The position numbers were made by a program, and so were the translations under genes. Below the pieces are notes generated by a model. The model saw only the letters and a list, made by a program, of their open reading frames with translations, was not told where the DNA came from and did not search any database. A DNA stretch of 64,000 nucleotides. It comes from Armigeres subalbatus (lineage: Eukaryota > Arthropoda > Insecta > Diptera > Culicidae). The stretch spans positions 40,182,120-40,246,119 of the forward strand of contig NC_085141.1 of assembly GCF_024139115.2 (NCBI RefSeq), written 5' to 3'. This document shows, piece by piece, positions 10,755 through 22,217 of the stretch. Position 1 is the stretch's first letter; every line of letters begins with the position of its first letter.

Positions 10755-12470
10755 GTTGAATTTTTGTACGGAAAAAGATCGTTCGGCAGAAAGCCATTTG
10801 GCCGAAGACCACAAGGCTGATAGTTGTTTGGTCGAAATTGTCGCTTGACCGAATATACCATTTGGAAAAAGACTATTAGCATAAAGTTATTTGACCTTCG
10901 TCATTCGGAACAGGCTGAAAAAATCGGTTAGCCAAATAGCTCAATTGGCCGAATTTCCCATAAGGTCGAAAAGACATTCGGTCAGAAGTGTCGTTCGGCT
11001 GCAGCCCATTTTGGTTATTTTCAAAATATTGACGGAAGAATGTTTTGAATTTCGCTGGAAAACCCGTATAAACTTCCCCAGAAAATTCTATAATTTTTTT
11101 GAGAATATTCATTTTTAATTATTTTCCACGAGAACTACTGAGAATTGAGAAACTACTTGAGAATTCTTTGAAATTACCGAGAGGAGTTCGTTGGATTTGG
11201 ATTTATCGGATTTTACATCTCTTCAAAATTTTCACGAAAAAATTTTACAGGGAAATATTCTTCGAAATTTGCACAGAAAATTCTTCATAATTGTAGGATC
11301 TTGTGACTGATAGAACGGATGCTTCCACGTTGACTTTCTCAATCTAGATTAATTAAGACGACTAGACTAAAACGGACTAGACGGAAAAATGCTTGGATTT
11401 TTAGGATTTTTTTTTAAATTTTACAATTGTCCATAAGAAATTCTTGGGAAATTCCATTGGCCGAGCTGGTAATAAGTCAATGACGTTTGCCGTAACAAGA
11501 CAGACGGGTTGAATCGATCGTTCAGCCGAAGAAGTCATTTGGCCAAAAATGCCGTTTGGCGGAAAATGTCATTTGGCATTCGGTTAAATGCCAATTACTG
11601 AACGGATCATATGATCATAACTGGCCACTCGTTTGTTTAAATGGCCTTTTCGACATATGACAATTAAACAAAGTTCCGTAACCTCTACTTTTTAAGTCGA
11701 TACTGTTCTTTAAGCCAAAATTCTATCTAGCCGAGCCAAACTGATTGTTTATCCGAAAATATTATCAGTTCAACAATGGTTTGGCCAAAAGCGACATACA
11801 GATTCGGCTGAACTGAAAAACAACCATTTCGGCCAAATGGCATTTTCTGCGAAAAGTGTCGTTCGGCTGAATTGATCATTTGGCCAAAAAGTTGTTTAGC
11901 CGATTAGGTCATGTGGTAAAAATGCCGTTTGGCCGAATGGGTTGTTTTGCAGAAAGGACATTTTCGGGCCAAGTGGTTCTTTCTGTCAAATGGTCATTTC
12001 TACCAAACGACAATTGCAGTCAAATGATCTATTCGGTATATCGATTTTTAACCAAATTACCAGTTTGGCCGATTGTACCTTTCGGCGATATGTCGACCTG
12101 ATAACAGTTTCAGAAGTGTGTTCAATACGGCTTAACAGGATTTGGTTAGATTACTTTCGGCTTAAACGTCAGTATCGACTTAAAAAGTAGAGAGGTTACA
12201 AAATTTCGATAAATGGTCATTTGACAAAAAGGATATTTCGCCGTTAATGGCATTCGGTCAATCGGGTGGACATTTTTGACCATATTATTCGTTCAGTAAT
12301 TGACATTTGGTCGTATGACCGTTGGGCCAAACGACATTTTCGGCAAAATAGACCATTCTGTCAATCAACCATTTCGGCCAAACGGTATTTTCGAGCTGAT
12401 GACATATTCGACCAAACGACCTATTAGGGAAAATATTACAAGTTCGGCCATATTTTGCTTTGAGCCAATG
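10755..12470. repeat. degenerate short-period array, TTCGGCC/GGCCAAATG words
   Basis: Dozens of words such as TTTGGCCGAA, TTCGGCCAAAT, GTTCGGC and AAATGGTCATTT recur at irregular 20-25-bp spacing in both orientations. They are interrupted by an AT-rich stretch at roughly 11040-11460. Copies are too diverged for a clean unit. Similar words reappear at 20685-20740. This fills the interior of the hAT-like element. Confidence 0.7.
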
Positions 12471-12920
12471 GAATTTCCCAAGAGTTTCTCATGAACAATA
12501 CTCTAGTCGTTAAATAACTGCAACATGTTTACGTTTCAGTTAGCGAATACCTTTCGATAACTGCAACGCATTATAGACGTCAAATGGTTGTTAGTTGACG
12601 TCAGATACAATAGGAGTGTAATCGAGTTGCAGTTATTAAACGTCTACTGCACCAAGAGTTTCTCGTGAAAATCCAAAGAAATTCCCTAAAAAATCTGAGC
12701 AATTTTTCATTGAAATTTACATTTTAAACAATCTTCCTTGAACAATATTCCAGAGATTTTTTTTTGAAAATTCCTCCTCTCTATGCTATGCTATGTCAAA
12801 CTATCCGTCGTAATGATTCTAGACTGAGCAAACCAACATTATAACACCCATTCTATCAGCCTCACTCTTCTGTAATTATGAAGAATTTTCAAAGTAAATT
12901 TAAAAAATCAACGGGAACTT

Positions 12921-13107
12921 CTTGGCATGCAGTCTTAATTCTAGAGTCAAAACAGGATTTTACTACTGTCCGACGTTTCGGCAATTGTATTTTGCCATAC
13001 AATTGCCGAAACGTCGGACAGTAGTAAATCCCTGTTTTGACTCTGGAATCAAGACTGCATGCCAAGAAAATCCCGAAATATCTAAATTACAGTCGATCCA
13101 TCATCAT
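12921..13107. mobile_element. Penelope-like palindromic insertion with 14-bp TSD
   Basis: A 14-bp direct repeat ATCAACGGGAACTT (12907-12920 and 13108-13121) brackets a 187-bp insert. Its first ~150 bp is a palindrome (CTTGGCATGCAGTCTT... and ...AAGACTGCATGCCAAG) whose arms contain GCCGAAACGTCGGAC. A one-sided tail ends in ATCCATCATCAT. A long TSD plus an asymmetric repeated tail implies target-primed retrotransposition rather than a cut-and-paste MITE. GAAACGTC is a word typical of Penelope-like terminal repeats (inference). Confidence 0.6.
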
Positions 13108-13436
13108 ATCAACGGGAACTTTCCGTGTATATTCTGAACATTTTTCTGTAGAAATTTGGAACAATTTCTCGTGGCTTTCCTGCTAAACTTCCAACCTATA
13201 TATTTTCTGTCAAATTTGCCGTTTCCGTCGCCGTTCCACTGGTATTGCGTTTGGGCCTTAAAGATTCTTCCGTGAATGTCTTGAAACCATCTCGAAAAAA
13301 TCGCCACGCCGATTCACGCCGCCGCTGGCTAAACTGGCTTTCGGTGTGACGCCAAAAACGCCGCCGCCGCCGACCAAAATTTGGACAAACGCCGCCGCCG
13401 CCAAATTTCGGACCGGCGCACACCTCTACCTGGGTT

Positions 13437-13790
13437 ATAACCTCATTACTGAAGAACTGACCACCTTGAAAAAAAGGACTCACACATACGAAAACTGCAG
13501 CTACCGGGGACATTCGCCTCCTCTACGATATCTCAAGTTGCCTAAGCGGGGAGATGAAGAATGCGACAATGTCGATGACAGATGAACTGATCAGCTACTG
13601 ACGAACCCAACTAACAAGCGCAGCTGAAACGCTGGCGCTGTTTCGAACACTTGGAATAGCTTTTCCAAGTGCAAGCCTCACTCACCTAAGGTCAGGCGTA
13701 TTACATACGCCAATAGCGGTGCTCCGTATCCTTTTAGTACACCTATGGTTGTTCAAGATCTCTCCGCAAGACTGTCATGACTCAATCTAA
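13437..13790 (+). pseudogene. RTE-like LINE fragment (region before the RT domain)
   Basis: With frame changes the plus strand reads RLLYDISSCLSGEMKNATMS near 13512-13575, aligning by eye with the linker between endonuclease and reverse transcriptase seen at 36497 (TLYDISRRINGAKTNAKMP). The Leu-Tyr-Asp-Ile-Ser...Leu-Ser-Gly pattern is typical of RTE proteins. Several stops break it. It sits directly beside the hAT-like element, whose insertion probably cut it. Confidence 0.5.
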
Positions 13791-14245
13791 ATAAAACCGT
13801 CTTAAATTTATAATAGAGGTAAATCCGGTTATGATCTGGTGCAGAATGTTTAAGTCGGTCCCATAAAGTTTAATCTTGCTCAAACAAACATAATTTTTCA
13901 ACAGTTAGACAAGATCCATTCGACAGAGACAGATGATTATGAAAAGTTGGGATAAGTTCAAGGAGCATTGACTGAGATGAATCAGTTTCCGGACGGTTGG
14001 ACGTGTGGCAGCTAGATTTTTTTCCTGGCTTGTTTCCATTGGTGTGTAATCCTAAAAAATCGCGTGAAGAAATGTTCAAATATTATCTTTTAAAAAGCAT
14101 TTGATTTCGAAGTTCCAAGTGAATCTAAACATTTTCGATTTTTTTCAATAAATTGTTAATATCAAATATTGTCAAAATTGGATAGGTTATTGGAAGTGCC
14201 AGCTGTCAATGTGTTAAGCTTCCAAATTTCTTCGTTGACTTTTTC

Positions 14246-14251
14246 AGTTAA
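14246..14251 (+). promoter_or_regulatory. candidate initiator (Inr) of the host gene
   Basis: TCAGTT matches the arthropod initiator TCAKTY, with the A at 14248 as a plausible start site 89 bases upstream of the ATG. No TATA box is seen at -30 and no good downstream promoter element at +28 to +32. Support is motif plus position only. Confidence 0.4.
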
Positions 14252-14336
14252 GTGTTTTTGACAGTGCAGTGCTGCGAATTTTCTTTTCTTTTTGAATGTG
14301 ATTGTGATTCAATTGTGCTGAAAACAGATTTTTATC

Positions 14337-14348
14337 ATGTCGCAAACG
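14337..14348 (+). CDS. first coding exon of an unrecognised host gene
   Basis: ATG TCG CAA ACG is followed immediately by GTAAGT, a consensus splice donor, so the exon would encode only Met-Ser-Gln-Thr and end in phase 0. About 89 bp of presumed 5' UTR precedes it, starting at the initiator-like TCAGTT at 14246. Nothing in this part resembles a transposon. The next convincing coding exon on this strand (58230) begins in the matching phase, so I infer one gene with a 43.9-kb first intron. Other exons could lie between and be missed, or this exon could belong to a different transcript. The function is unknown. Confidence 0.45.
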
Positions 14349-17300
14349 GTAAGTACTCGATTATTGCAAATTATCAAGAAATGCCAGTTATCGTGTCCTG
14401 GATTAAGCATTATAAAATAGGCTTTCTAATTATGCAAGATATCAACACTGTAAGTTAATAATCTGGGAAAAGAGCAAGACTCATTGTCGGTTGATAACTT
14501 TTAGTTCATTTCCGTATAGCGACATTCGAACGAAGTAAGAAACCAAATTTTTGAGGTAGAACCAATATTGACGAAAGTGATGGGACAGTGTAATAAATGT
14601 AAATTTGAAATGGGGAACATTTTTCTTCTTTCTAAAAAATGGCTCAGTACTACATATTTCATTTAATTTTAAATATGGTTGGAACTTGAAAGATTCATAA
14701 CATGACTCAATTGAAATTAATTTCATCAATCACTAAATCCGCTTCAATTATCACCTTTAATTTTACTCTGAAAAATAAGTGGACCTATGCCGGCAAATGT
14801 AAAATTGCAAACGCGTCAAACCATAAAACGATTATCCTAACTTGTGCGTGTCAGCCAAATCTCGCTTCGCCATAAGCGATTGTCTGAATTTCAACAATGA
14901 TTGTCTGCCATGCATGTAGCGGAAAAGTCCGTTTCAGTTATGGTTTCAACAATCATCAAATGGAAGTAAATATTTCGAAGTATAAAAAGAAAACTAATTT
15001 ACCTAGTAGTGCCACTGCTTTTCTCGTAATTAGTCAATACCCTAGTCAGTTGGGTGGTTGGGTGTACCAGATAGCAGATTTAAATTGAACGTTTCTCAGA
15101 TAGCTTGTATGAGAACGGTAAGAAACTCTTTGCTTTTTTTTTATCGAGATGCATATATATGAAAAAGAACAAAGGTACTCAAGTCTCATTCACTTATCAA
15201 TGAGATAACTTGATGGGTAAATCACGCCAAAGATTTGATTTTGGAATGATTTGGGTGGCTTTCATCCTGGTGCACGAGAAAAGCAGAAATAGAAACGTTT
15301 GGTCCCATCTGATAATATCATGTTTGTGTTTCATCAAATGTGCACCGTTGGATCCTCATTAATCTTACTCAAATTGAAATGATCATGTGCCTGTCGTTAA
15401 GTAATTATCTCTTTTAATTCAAATAAACCTCGACGTTTATCTTCATGCGACCGACAACATACCATCACAGTTGAAAATTTATAATTTTCACTCTATTGAC
15501 AAGAACTGATTCACGCATCTGCCACCGTACCAAAGTACATCATGGCTTATTTTTTTTACAGCATCTCACGATGTGTTTTTCTTGAGCTTAAATTGCGGCC
15601 CATTTGTCAAATGCAAGGTTAAAAAATAAAGTCTTCATGCGAGAAAAAAAAACGAGCAGAAGAGATTCAATAAATTTAGTTGCTTTTATTGCCAGCTTCC
15701 TCTTGTTTGGCTGTTCCATTGTCTTGCCGGATACGTTCCCTACTGCTAAGGTAACCGACGTTCCCAGTTGATCGCGCGTCTTTGACTAGACCGAGATAGT
15801 TCGACGGCTTACGTCGGGACTTATCTTATCACAGGGCACTCCGGCGTTAATCCTTTTGTAATCTCTCGTACCTGTCATATTTCCAAGTTGTAATTAGAAT
15901 GAACTCTTTTGAACGAATCTGCTTTTACGACACGGAACAGCAATCGTGGGCGAACGTTAGACGACTCATCACCGGCATCCCATATTAGTGGCCAAGCCAA
16001 GCCATAAGCACGGTCTAATCTTGTGTGGTGTGGTCAAACGGGGGAGTAGGAAATTAAATTTGTGCTGCGAATAACTGCGTGTCGTCAGCCGGCACAAATA
16101 TACCGGAGAACTGGCTCGTCTTTATTCTGACACACCAATTGTTCTTAAATCCCAGCGAAACTAACGGTGGCATTCAAGTATAGGTTAAGTGGAATTTTTG
16201 TTATCTTGTTTTACGTCATACGACAAAGCACGGAATAGTAATTTGCATAGCTAATCCGGCGGCTATGAGGATGTTTGGCTCTAATATGAAGTTTAATTGA
16301 TAGAAGGGCAACTTAGACGACTTTATGTCGTTTACCCAATAATTGAATGAGTAATAAGTAAATTTGAAAATGTGCCATTTTTATGAAAACTGCATTTTCT
16401 CATTCGTGAGTACAGGAATTGTCTTATCTTAATCCAAATCAATTGAAAATTCAATCAAAGTTTCTAAATGAATTCCTTTTGTACAAATTCTGTTTATGTT
16501 CCTATATTTTTGTTTCTGATCGAAGAATGAAATACCAACCGGATATCTGGTAAGCTTTTCAGGGGTTTAAAAACAAATCCTGGAATTCCTGGAAGTGTGT
16601 GAGTATTGCTGATTTGTATTGGGATCTAAAGGACGTTTCCTGGAAAATTCCTGCAAGTCAGTTAGTACACTGGATTTTGTTTTTACACGATTTACATTTT
16701 CTCAATTTTCCACTCATCCTAAATGTTTAACGTATATTAATTATCATGTGATTTTTCTTTGATTTATTCTGGATTTTTTGAAACATGTTGCGAAGAGTTT
16801 GGGGGCAAATTGAAGTCACACGATCAAAAATACGAGCGAAAAAAAATTGTGTAAAAACAAAATCCTGTGTACTTACTTCTGAAAGTTCATAAGAGTTTTA
16901 TAAAAAAAACGCGTATATATTCCTGAAATAAAAATCTCTATCGATCAGCAAAAGGTCCGTCATAAACCGAAAGTTTGAACCGTGCTCAAAAAGTCGTGAG
17001 GGGTTCCTGAGAGCCTGTAGGAAATCTTGAAAATACGAAAATGTGAGATTTCCCTGTTCGACGTATGGAAACAATCCTGGAAGTAAACCCGGATTCAACG
17101 AATTAACGTATGATGTCATGAAATTTGGAAGAAATGATTAGAGTGAATGATGATTGATGATTCCTGATTGCCTTAACCCGTATCGGCCTGAGTGAAGGAA
17201 AAGCAAAAATTCGATTGGCTGTCATTTCGTCATTTTTTGTCGTATTGGCCTGGTTTTATCACTGTTCTGCTCGTACGGATCCTAGAAATCAGAATACATG

Positions 17301-17375
17301 TGGGACTTGTGAATATATGGGACTTGTATTGTGGTCCTCCTCTCCGAAGTTATTCTGGTGGGTCGCTGGGTCAGC
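14349..17375. other. TE-poor intronic stretch
   Basis: Three kilobases without recognisable transposons or coding sequence, which is unusual for this window. 15660-16260 is of balanced composition and might hold regulatory sequence for the gene starting at 14.3 kb. That is inference from position and lack of repeats only. Confidence 0.35.
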
Positions 17376-17884
17376 ATTAGCATTTAGCAGTTCGCACAAA
17401 TTCGTAGGTGGCACAAGCCAAGACTTGGTATATTTGCTCCATATTAGCGATATGGTCCATAGGCCGAACGGTAAAAAAAGAGAGAAGTTCTTTCTTCACC
17501 TTACCCCTTACGTCCTTCTTTCTTTTCCCTTCTTCTGTTTTCACTTCCTCGCAAAACTGCTTGGAAACATTCACCTGCCTGCTAGGGGGATTGGGCTCTG
17601 GGGTTCACGCTTGCTAGGTTACCTACAATTAGGTAATCCTTGCTTCTATGGAAACTTGCTTCCACTGTGATGGAAGGAAAAACCTCAAATGAGGAAAAAA
17701 ACCTCCTTTCCTACCTTTGCTATCTTGCTCCTCCCCGGGACCGCAAGATGCGTCTTCTACTACGAGCTCATTCGAACTTCTCATCAAATCTTTCTGTGTC
17801 TATGCCTGCACTTCTCCGGTACTACCAATCTGCTTTACTTTGGAGAAGTCGGCCTGTTGTGCTGTTAAGCACTTCTCCTTGGTC
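17376..17884. other. unassigned, probably transposon-derived
   Basis: Balanced composition with pyrimidine-rich patches and several short overlapping frames on both strands; none has a recognisable domain. It lies directly 3' of the minus-strand R1-type LINE and could be its 3' UTR or an adjacent repeat. Confidence 0.3.
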
Positions 17885-19925
17885 TTAACGCCGGTATACC
17901 CCGCCTCCACTTCGAAGTGGCTGGTGTCTCGACGACTTTAAACAACTGATTCTTCGCGATCTACTCGGTCTTGTCCCCGAGGGCGGATCTAGCCTACTCC
18001 GACAGAGAATTCCCTGGGAAAGGAGTTTCTCCCGCACCGAAGCCAACCAGCCGGGTGCCAAGGTCAGTCCAGCGATTCCGATGGAGCAGGGCGTCCGGTT
18101 CACTGGTGCCCTGACTACCCGTCGCTGGTGGTATTTCGTCGCGATCTACTCAGTCTAGTCCCCGGCGGTGGATCTAGCCTACACCGACGGAGAGTTCCCC
18201 GACAAAAGAATTTCTCCTGGTACCGATTTTCTTTGGTCGTTGCGCCATTTCTTTTGCAAAACCGATGATATGCGCGATACTACGATACTACGATACTGTC
18301 GACCGCATTCCAAGTGCTTTCCTCTCGACACATTTTTTCAACAACGTTCTCCAAGCTTATTTCCCTTCGTCATGCCTCAAACCTTGGACATACGAAAACC
18401 ACGTGCTCCGGCGCCTCCTCGACGTTCTCACAGTTCGGACAGAACGGTGAATTAGCCTGCCCGGACCGATGCAGATACTTCCTGAAGCATCCGTGGCCCG
18501 ACAGGAACTGCGCCATGTAGAAGTTTACCTCGCCATGCTTTCTATTTCGCCACGTCGCCAGGTTCGGAATAAGAAGGTGGGTCCACTTTCCTTTCTCCGT
18601 ACTGTCCTACTCCTGTTGCCATCTCGCCATCGAACGGATTCTCACCACCTTCCTTATGTTTCTCCGCTGATAACACTCGACATCTTCCTCCAGTGCGATG
18701 CAGATGGGTAACATCCCGGCAATAACGCATGCTGCCTCCGACGATATCGTTCTATACGTGCTTGTAACCCGTATGGCCATCAGCCGGAACACACTTTTTA
18801 CACGCTGCTTCTTGGTCCGCCAACGTTTGGCATGACTCTCGTTATCGCGTTCATTGCCTTCGTCGACTTTTCACAGCCGTATTTGATATGGCTGTTGAAG
18901 TTCAACCGGTCATCAATCATCACTCCCAGGTGCTTCAGTGACCGTTTCGATGTAATTTCATGCCCTCCGACTACGATCTCCATCCGTTGGATTGCTTTCC
19001 AGTTGCTGCACCTCCGTTTTTTGGTGAGCTATCTGTAGCTTAACTCCATTTATTCAACTCTCGATTGTGGCTATTGCCTCCGTCACAGACGCCTCCAGTT
19101 CTTCGAGTGTCTCGCCCGTCACTGTTAGTGACACGTCGTCCGCAAAACCCACGATTCTCACTTTTTTGGGCAGCTGCAGTGTCAGGACTCCATCATACAT
19201 CCCGTTCCAGAGGGTTGGGCCGAGTATGGAACCCTGAGGAACACCCACCGTAACACGATTTTTGCCCTTCATTCGTGTCATACACCAGAACTCTGCTCTG
19301 AAAGTAGCTCTTCAGAATGTGACACAGATAGCCGGGAACCCGCATTCTGTGCAGCGCTGTGGCAATAGCTTCAAAACTGGTGCTGTTGAACGCGTTCTTC
19401 ACGTCTATCGTAACCACTGCGCAGTATCGATCTCCTCTTCGCTTCTGTTTGGACGCTTACTCAGCACTTTCAAGTACTGTCCGGATTGCATCCACAGTTG
19501 ATACTACTTTACGGAATCCGAACTGCATCATTGACAGTCCACCCTCACCCTCTATGCACTTCGTCAACCTGTTGAGGATCCTCTGATCCTCTCCAGGAGC
19601 TTCCCAACTGTATCTATCAGGCATATCGGTCTATACGAGGCAGCAATACCAGCTTCTGGGTCTTCCACATTTCTGGAAAGTTACCCTCGTCCAAGCACCG
19701 CTGGAGTACTGTTCTGAACATATCCGGATATGCCAAAACCGCAGCTTTCAGAGCCACGTTTGGTATTCCATCTGGACCGGTAGCTTTCTTCGTTTTCAGG
19801 TGCCTCACTGCTTCTGTCAGCTCGTCATTGGACACTTGTCGATTCTCAGCAATTGCTTCCGCATCTTCGCCGTATGGTGTCGGTGGCCACGTAGTCAGGT
19901 CGTTTTTCGGGAAGAGACCTTCCAT
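17885..19925 (-). pseudogene. R1-clade LINE, 5'-truncated and frameshifted
   Basis: Minus-strand pieces in order: RT start VRHLKTKKATGPDGIPNVAL (about 19800), domain A VTIDVKNAFNS (about 19410), GVPQGSILGPTLW (about 19245), catalytic FADDVSLTV (about 19150), HLGVMIDDRLNF (about 18930), and a C-terminal zinc knuckle CPNCENVEEAPEHVVFVC (about 18400). This order and the CxxC...H...C knuckle are those of R1-type elements. The reading frame is broken several times. The 5' side stops at 19925 where a polypyrimidine tract begins, so the endonuclease and ORF1 are absent. A duplicated block lies in the 3' region. Confidence 0.85.
17957..18224 (-). repeat. two direct copies of an ~85-bp block in the LINE 3' region
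   Basis: GCGATCTACTCGGTCTTGTC...TTTCTCCCGCACCG (17957-18040) recurs as GCGATCTACTCAGTCTAGTC...TTTCTCCTGGTACCG (18140-18224), about 183 bp apart. The copies differ at roughly one position in six. Short tandem blocks are common in 3' regions of such LINEs. Confidence 0.7.
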
Positions 19926-20650
19926 ATTTTCCTTCTTCCTCTTCCTTCTTCCTCTCCCTTCCTTCTATTTTCTTCTTTTTCCCACCCTTCTTCTTCCCAC
20001 TTTCTTCTTCTTTTATCCTTCTTTTTTTCTTTCTTGTTTATTGCTTTTATATATTGCTTCTTTCTTTCTTCTTGTTCATTCCTTTTCAATTATTCCTTCT
20101 TTCTTCTTAATTTTTTCTTCTTCGTTTTTTTCTACCTTCTGTTTCTTCCTTTTTCCTTATTCCTTTTCTGTATTCCTTCTTTCTCCTCCCTTCTTCTTTC
20201 TTCCTTTTTATTTCTTCTTTCTTCCTTCTTCCTCTTCTTCTTTATTCCTCCTTCCCTCAACCTTCTTCCTTCTTCCTTTTCCCTTCTGCCTTCTTCCTTC
20301 TTCTTTATTCCTTCCCCCTTCCTTTTTCCTTCTTTTTTCTTCCTTCTTCCTTCTTCTTTTTTCCTTCTTCCTTCTTCTTTCTTCTCCACCCTCAGCCTTC
20401 TTTCTTTTTTCTTCTTCCTTTTTCCTTTTTTTAATTCTTCCTTCTTCCTCCTTCCTTCTTCATGCTTCCTTCTTCCTTCTTCCTTCTTCCTTCTTCCTTC
20501 TTCCTTCTTCCTTCTTCCTTCTTCCTTCTTCCTTCATTCTTCTTTCTTCCTTCTTCCTTTTTGCTTCTTCCTTCTTCCTTCTTGCTTCTTCCTTCTTACT
20601 TCTTCCTCCTTTTTCCTTTCTTCTTCCGTTCTACTTCTTTCTCACTTCGC
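19926..20650. repeat. polypyrimidine tract, (TTCCTTC)n-rich
   Basis: About 725 bp almost entirely of C and T on the plus strand, with a pure run of TTCCTTC-type repeats at about 20450-20535. Two plus-strand frames stay open for about 300 codons because the tract almost lacks A and G, and hence stops. They are not genes. It abuts the truncated 5' end of the R1-type LINE. Purine/pyrimidine mirror tracts of this kind can adopt H-DNA. Confidence 0.9.
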
Positions 20651-20914
20651 ACTACTCATTTCTCACTCCCCAGTTCTCATTCGCCCTAAGGGCCATTCGG
20701 GCTAATGATCGTTCGGCCTAATGACCATTCGGCCTAATGCCCCAGCATAATTCTGACAATACAGGTGGAATTAGCACCATGCAAATTTGTGTCCTCTTCC
20801 GTCATAAAGCTAAATCGAGTCGGGAAGATTGTGTGGGTACAAAGTTACACAGCACATAATTTTGAAATATTTGATATTCAATTAAAGTTGACTGAGTTTT
20901 ACAAGCAATTCATT

Positions 20915-21800
20915 CATTCATTTATTTAGTCTACATCTAAACAGATAACACTGAATCAACAATTTGACGCCACAATACACGGTTCGAGGCCGCATCTCTC
21001 CATCCTCGAATACGCCCCACACTCGCCAAGTCGTTTTGCACCTGCCCATCTCGCTCGCTGCGCTCCACGCCGTCTCGTACCTGCCGGATTGGAGGCGAAC
21101 ACCATCTTTGCAGGGTTGCTGTCCGGCATTCTTGCAGCATGTCCTGCCCATCGTACCCTTCCGACTTTAGCTACCTTCTGGAAACTGGGTTCGCCATAGA
21201 GTTGGGCGAGCTCGTAGTTCATTCTTCGCCGCCACACACCGTCTTCTTGCACACCGCCAAAGATGGTCCTAAGCACCCATCTCTCGAATACTCCGAGTGC
21301 TTGCAAGTCCACCTCGAGTCCGCAGAGGACTACCGGTCTTATTAGCGTCTTGTACATGACACTTTTTCTGGAGCCCGTAGTAGGCCCGACTTCCCCCTAG
21401 CAGTACACATATTCCACATAGGTTACTGCAACTCATATGTGACCGGATTTAGTCACAATTAAGTTGCTGCAACCATTTTCGTCTGACTTGTGCTGCTCGG
21501 GCCACAGATGATGCGCCTTCGTATTTCACGACTAACATTGCTATCAGCCGTTAGCAAAGATCCAAGGTAGACGAATTCCTCGACCACCTCGAAGGTATCC
21601 CCGTCTATCGTAGCACTGCTTCCTAGGCGGGCCCTGACGCGCTCGGTTCCGCCCACAAGTATGTACTTTGTCTTTGACGCATTCGCCAACTTTTGTTGCT
21701 TCATGTTTCAACCGGGTGTACAGTTCTGCCACCTTTGCAAATGTTCGGCCGACAATGTCCATGTCATCCGCGAAACAAATAAATTGACTGGATCTGTTGA
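20915..21800 (-). pseudogene. RTE-clade LINE, second family, 3' part
   Basis: Minus strand: SQFICFADDMDIVGR (catalytic core, about 21770), VVEEFVYLGSLLTADSNVSR (about 21560), MYKTLIRPVVLCGLE (about 21350), GVFERWVLRTIFGG and GRVRWAGHAARMPDSNPAKM (about 21150). It ends by about 20915 in a tail of AAATGAATG-type repeats, as RTE elements do. It differs from the 4.8/37.6/45.9-kb family at many positions (AQLYGEP versus HQLLGEP). The frame is broken, in part by a 54-bp palindromic insertion at 21421-21474. Confidence 0.85.
21421..21474. mobile_element. 54-bp miniature palindrome inside the RTE copy
   Basis: GGTTACTGCAACTCATATGTGAC and the mirrored GTCACAATTAAGTTGCTGCAACC surround an 8-base spacer and interrupt the LINE coding sequence. 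It appears to be a minimal MITE made of little more than its two ends. No clear TSD. Confidence 0.55.
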
Positions 21801-21869
21801 AAATCGTACCCCAAATAAACTTTGCAAAGCTTGATCCAGAAAATACCAAGTGTCTATCAATTACCGGGA

Positions 21870-22217
21870 AAACAGATTCCCGGAATACCTGCCCAAAACC
21901 ACCCAGCAATCTAAAAATATGCTCCAATGAACATGTCTTGCGAAATCATGAAGTTTTACGTGTCGCAAGATGGGTATCAGGTCACATAAAAAAGAAGCCA
22001 CTTCATCAAGCAGGTTCCCGGAATGCCACGGATCCTGGCCAGCACCACTCAGACACCTCGAAATAGACTCTATTGAGCATGTTGCGAAATTATGAAGTTT
22101 GACATGTCGTAAGATGGGTTTCAGATCACATCAAATAGTGGCCACTTCTCCGGAGGAGTCAGCTTCCCGAAACCTGTCCAAACCCACCCAAAAGCCTTGG
22201 AAGAGGATCTATTGAAC
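21870..22217. repeat. tandem repeat, ~148-bp unit, about 2.3 copies
   Basis: TTGCGAAATCATGAAGTTTTAC...GCAAGATGGGTATCAGGTCACAT (from about 21936) recurs about 148 bp later as TTGCGAAATTATGAAGTTTGAC...GTAAGATGGGTTTCAGATCACAT. A partial third copy ends where the hAT-like element starts at 22218. Confidence 0.65.

Larger units (their letters stand above)
10373..13428. mobile_element. hAT-like 3.06-kb non-autonomous element with CGCCGC-rich ends
   Basis: Inverted ends TAGAGGTGTGCGCCG (10373) and CGGCGCACACCTCTA (to 13428) are flanked by a perfect 8-bp duplication CCTGGGTT (10365-10372 and 13429-13436). Both the TSD length and the TAGNG start fit the hAT superfamily. About 100 bp at each end is rich in CGCCGC/CGCCACGCCG words. 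The interior holds degenerate short-period repeats and a nested retroelement-like palindrome (12921-13107), with no transposase. A second copy in the opposite orientation is at 22218-25416, and a third end fragment is near 27.7 kb. Confidence 0.85.

Noticed and set aside
12960..13070. Hammerhead ribozyme in the GAAACGTC palindrome
   Set aside because: GAAAC-GTC is present, but there is no CTGANGA on either strand at the right distance, so only half the core exists.
17215..17670. 151-codon plus-strand frame with hydrophobic stretches
   Set aside because: No splice, promoter or homology support; it overlaps equally long frames in other phases. Likely chance in balanced sequence.
19800..20721. 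Two ~300-codon Phe/Leu/Ser-rich frames
   Set aside because: They read a polypyrimidine tract that cannot contain stops. The composition is entirely simple-sequence.
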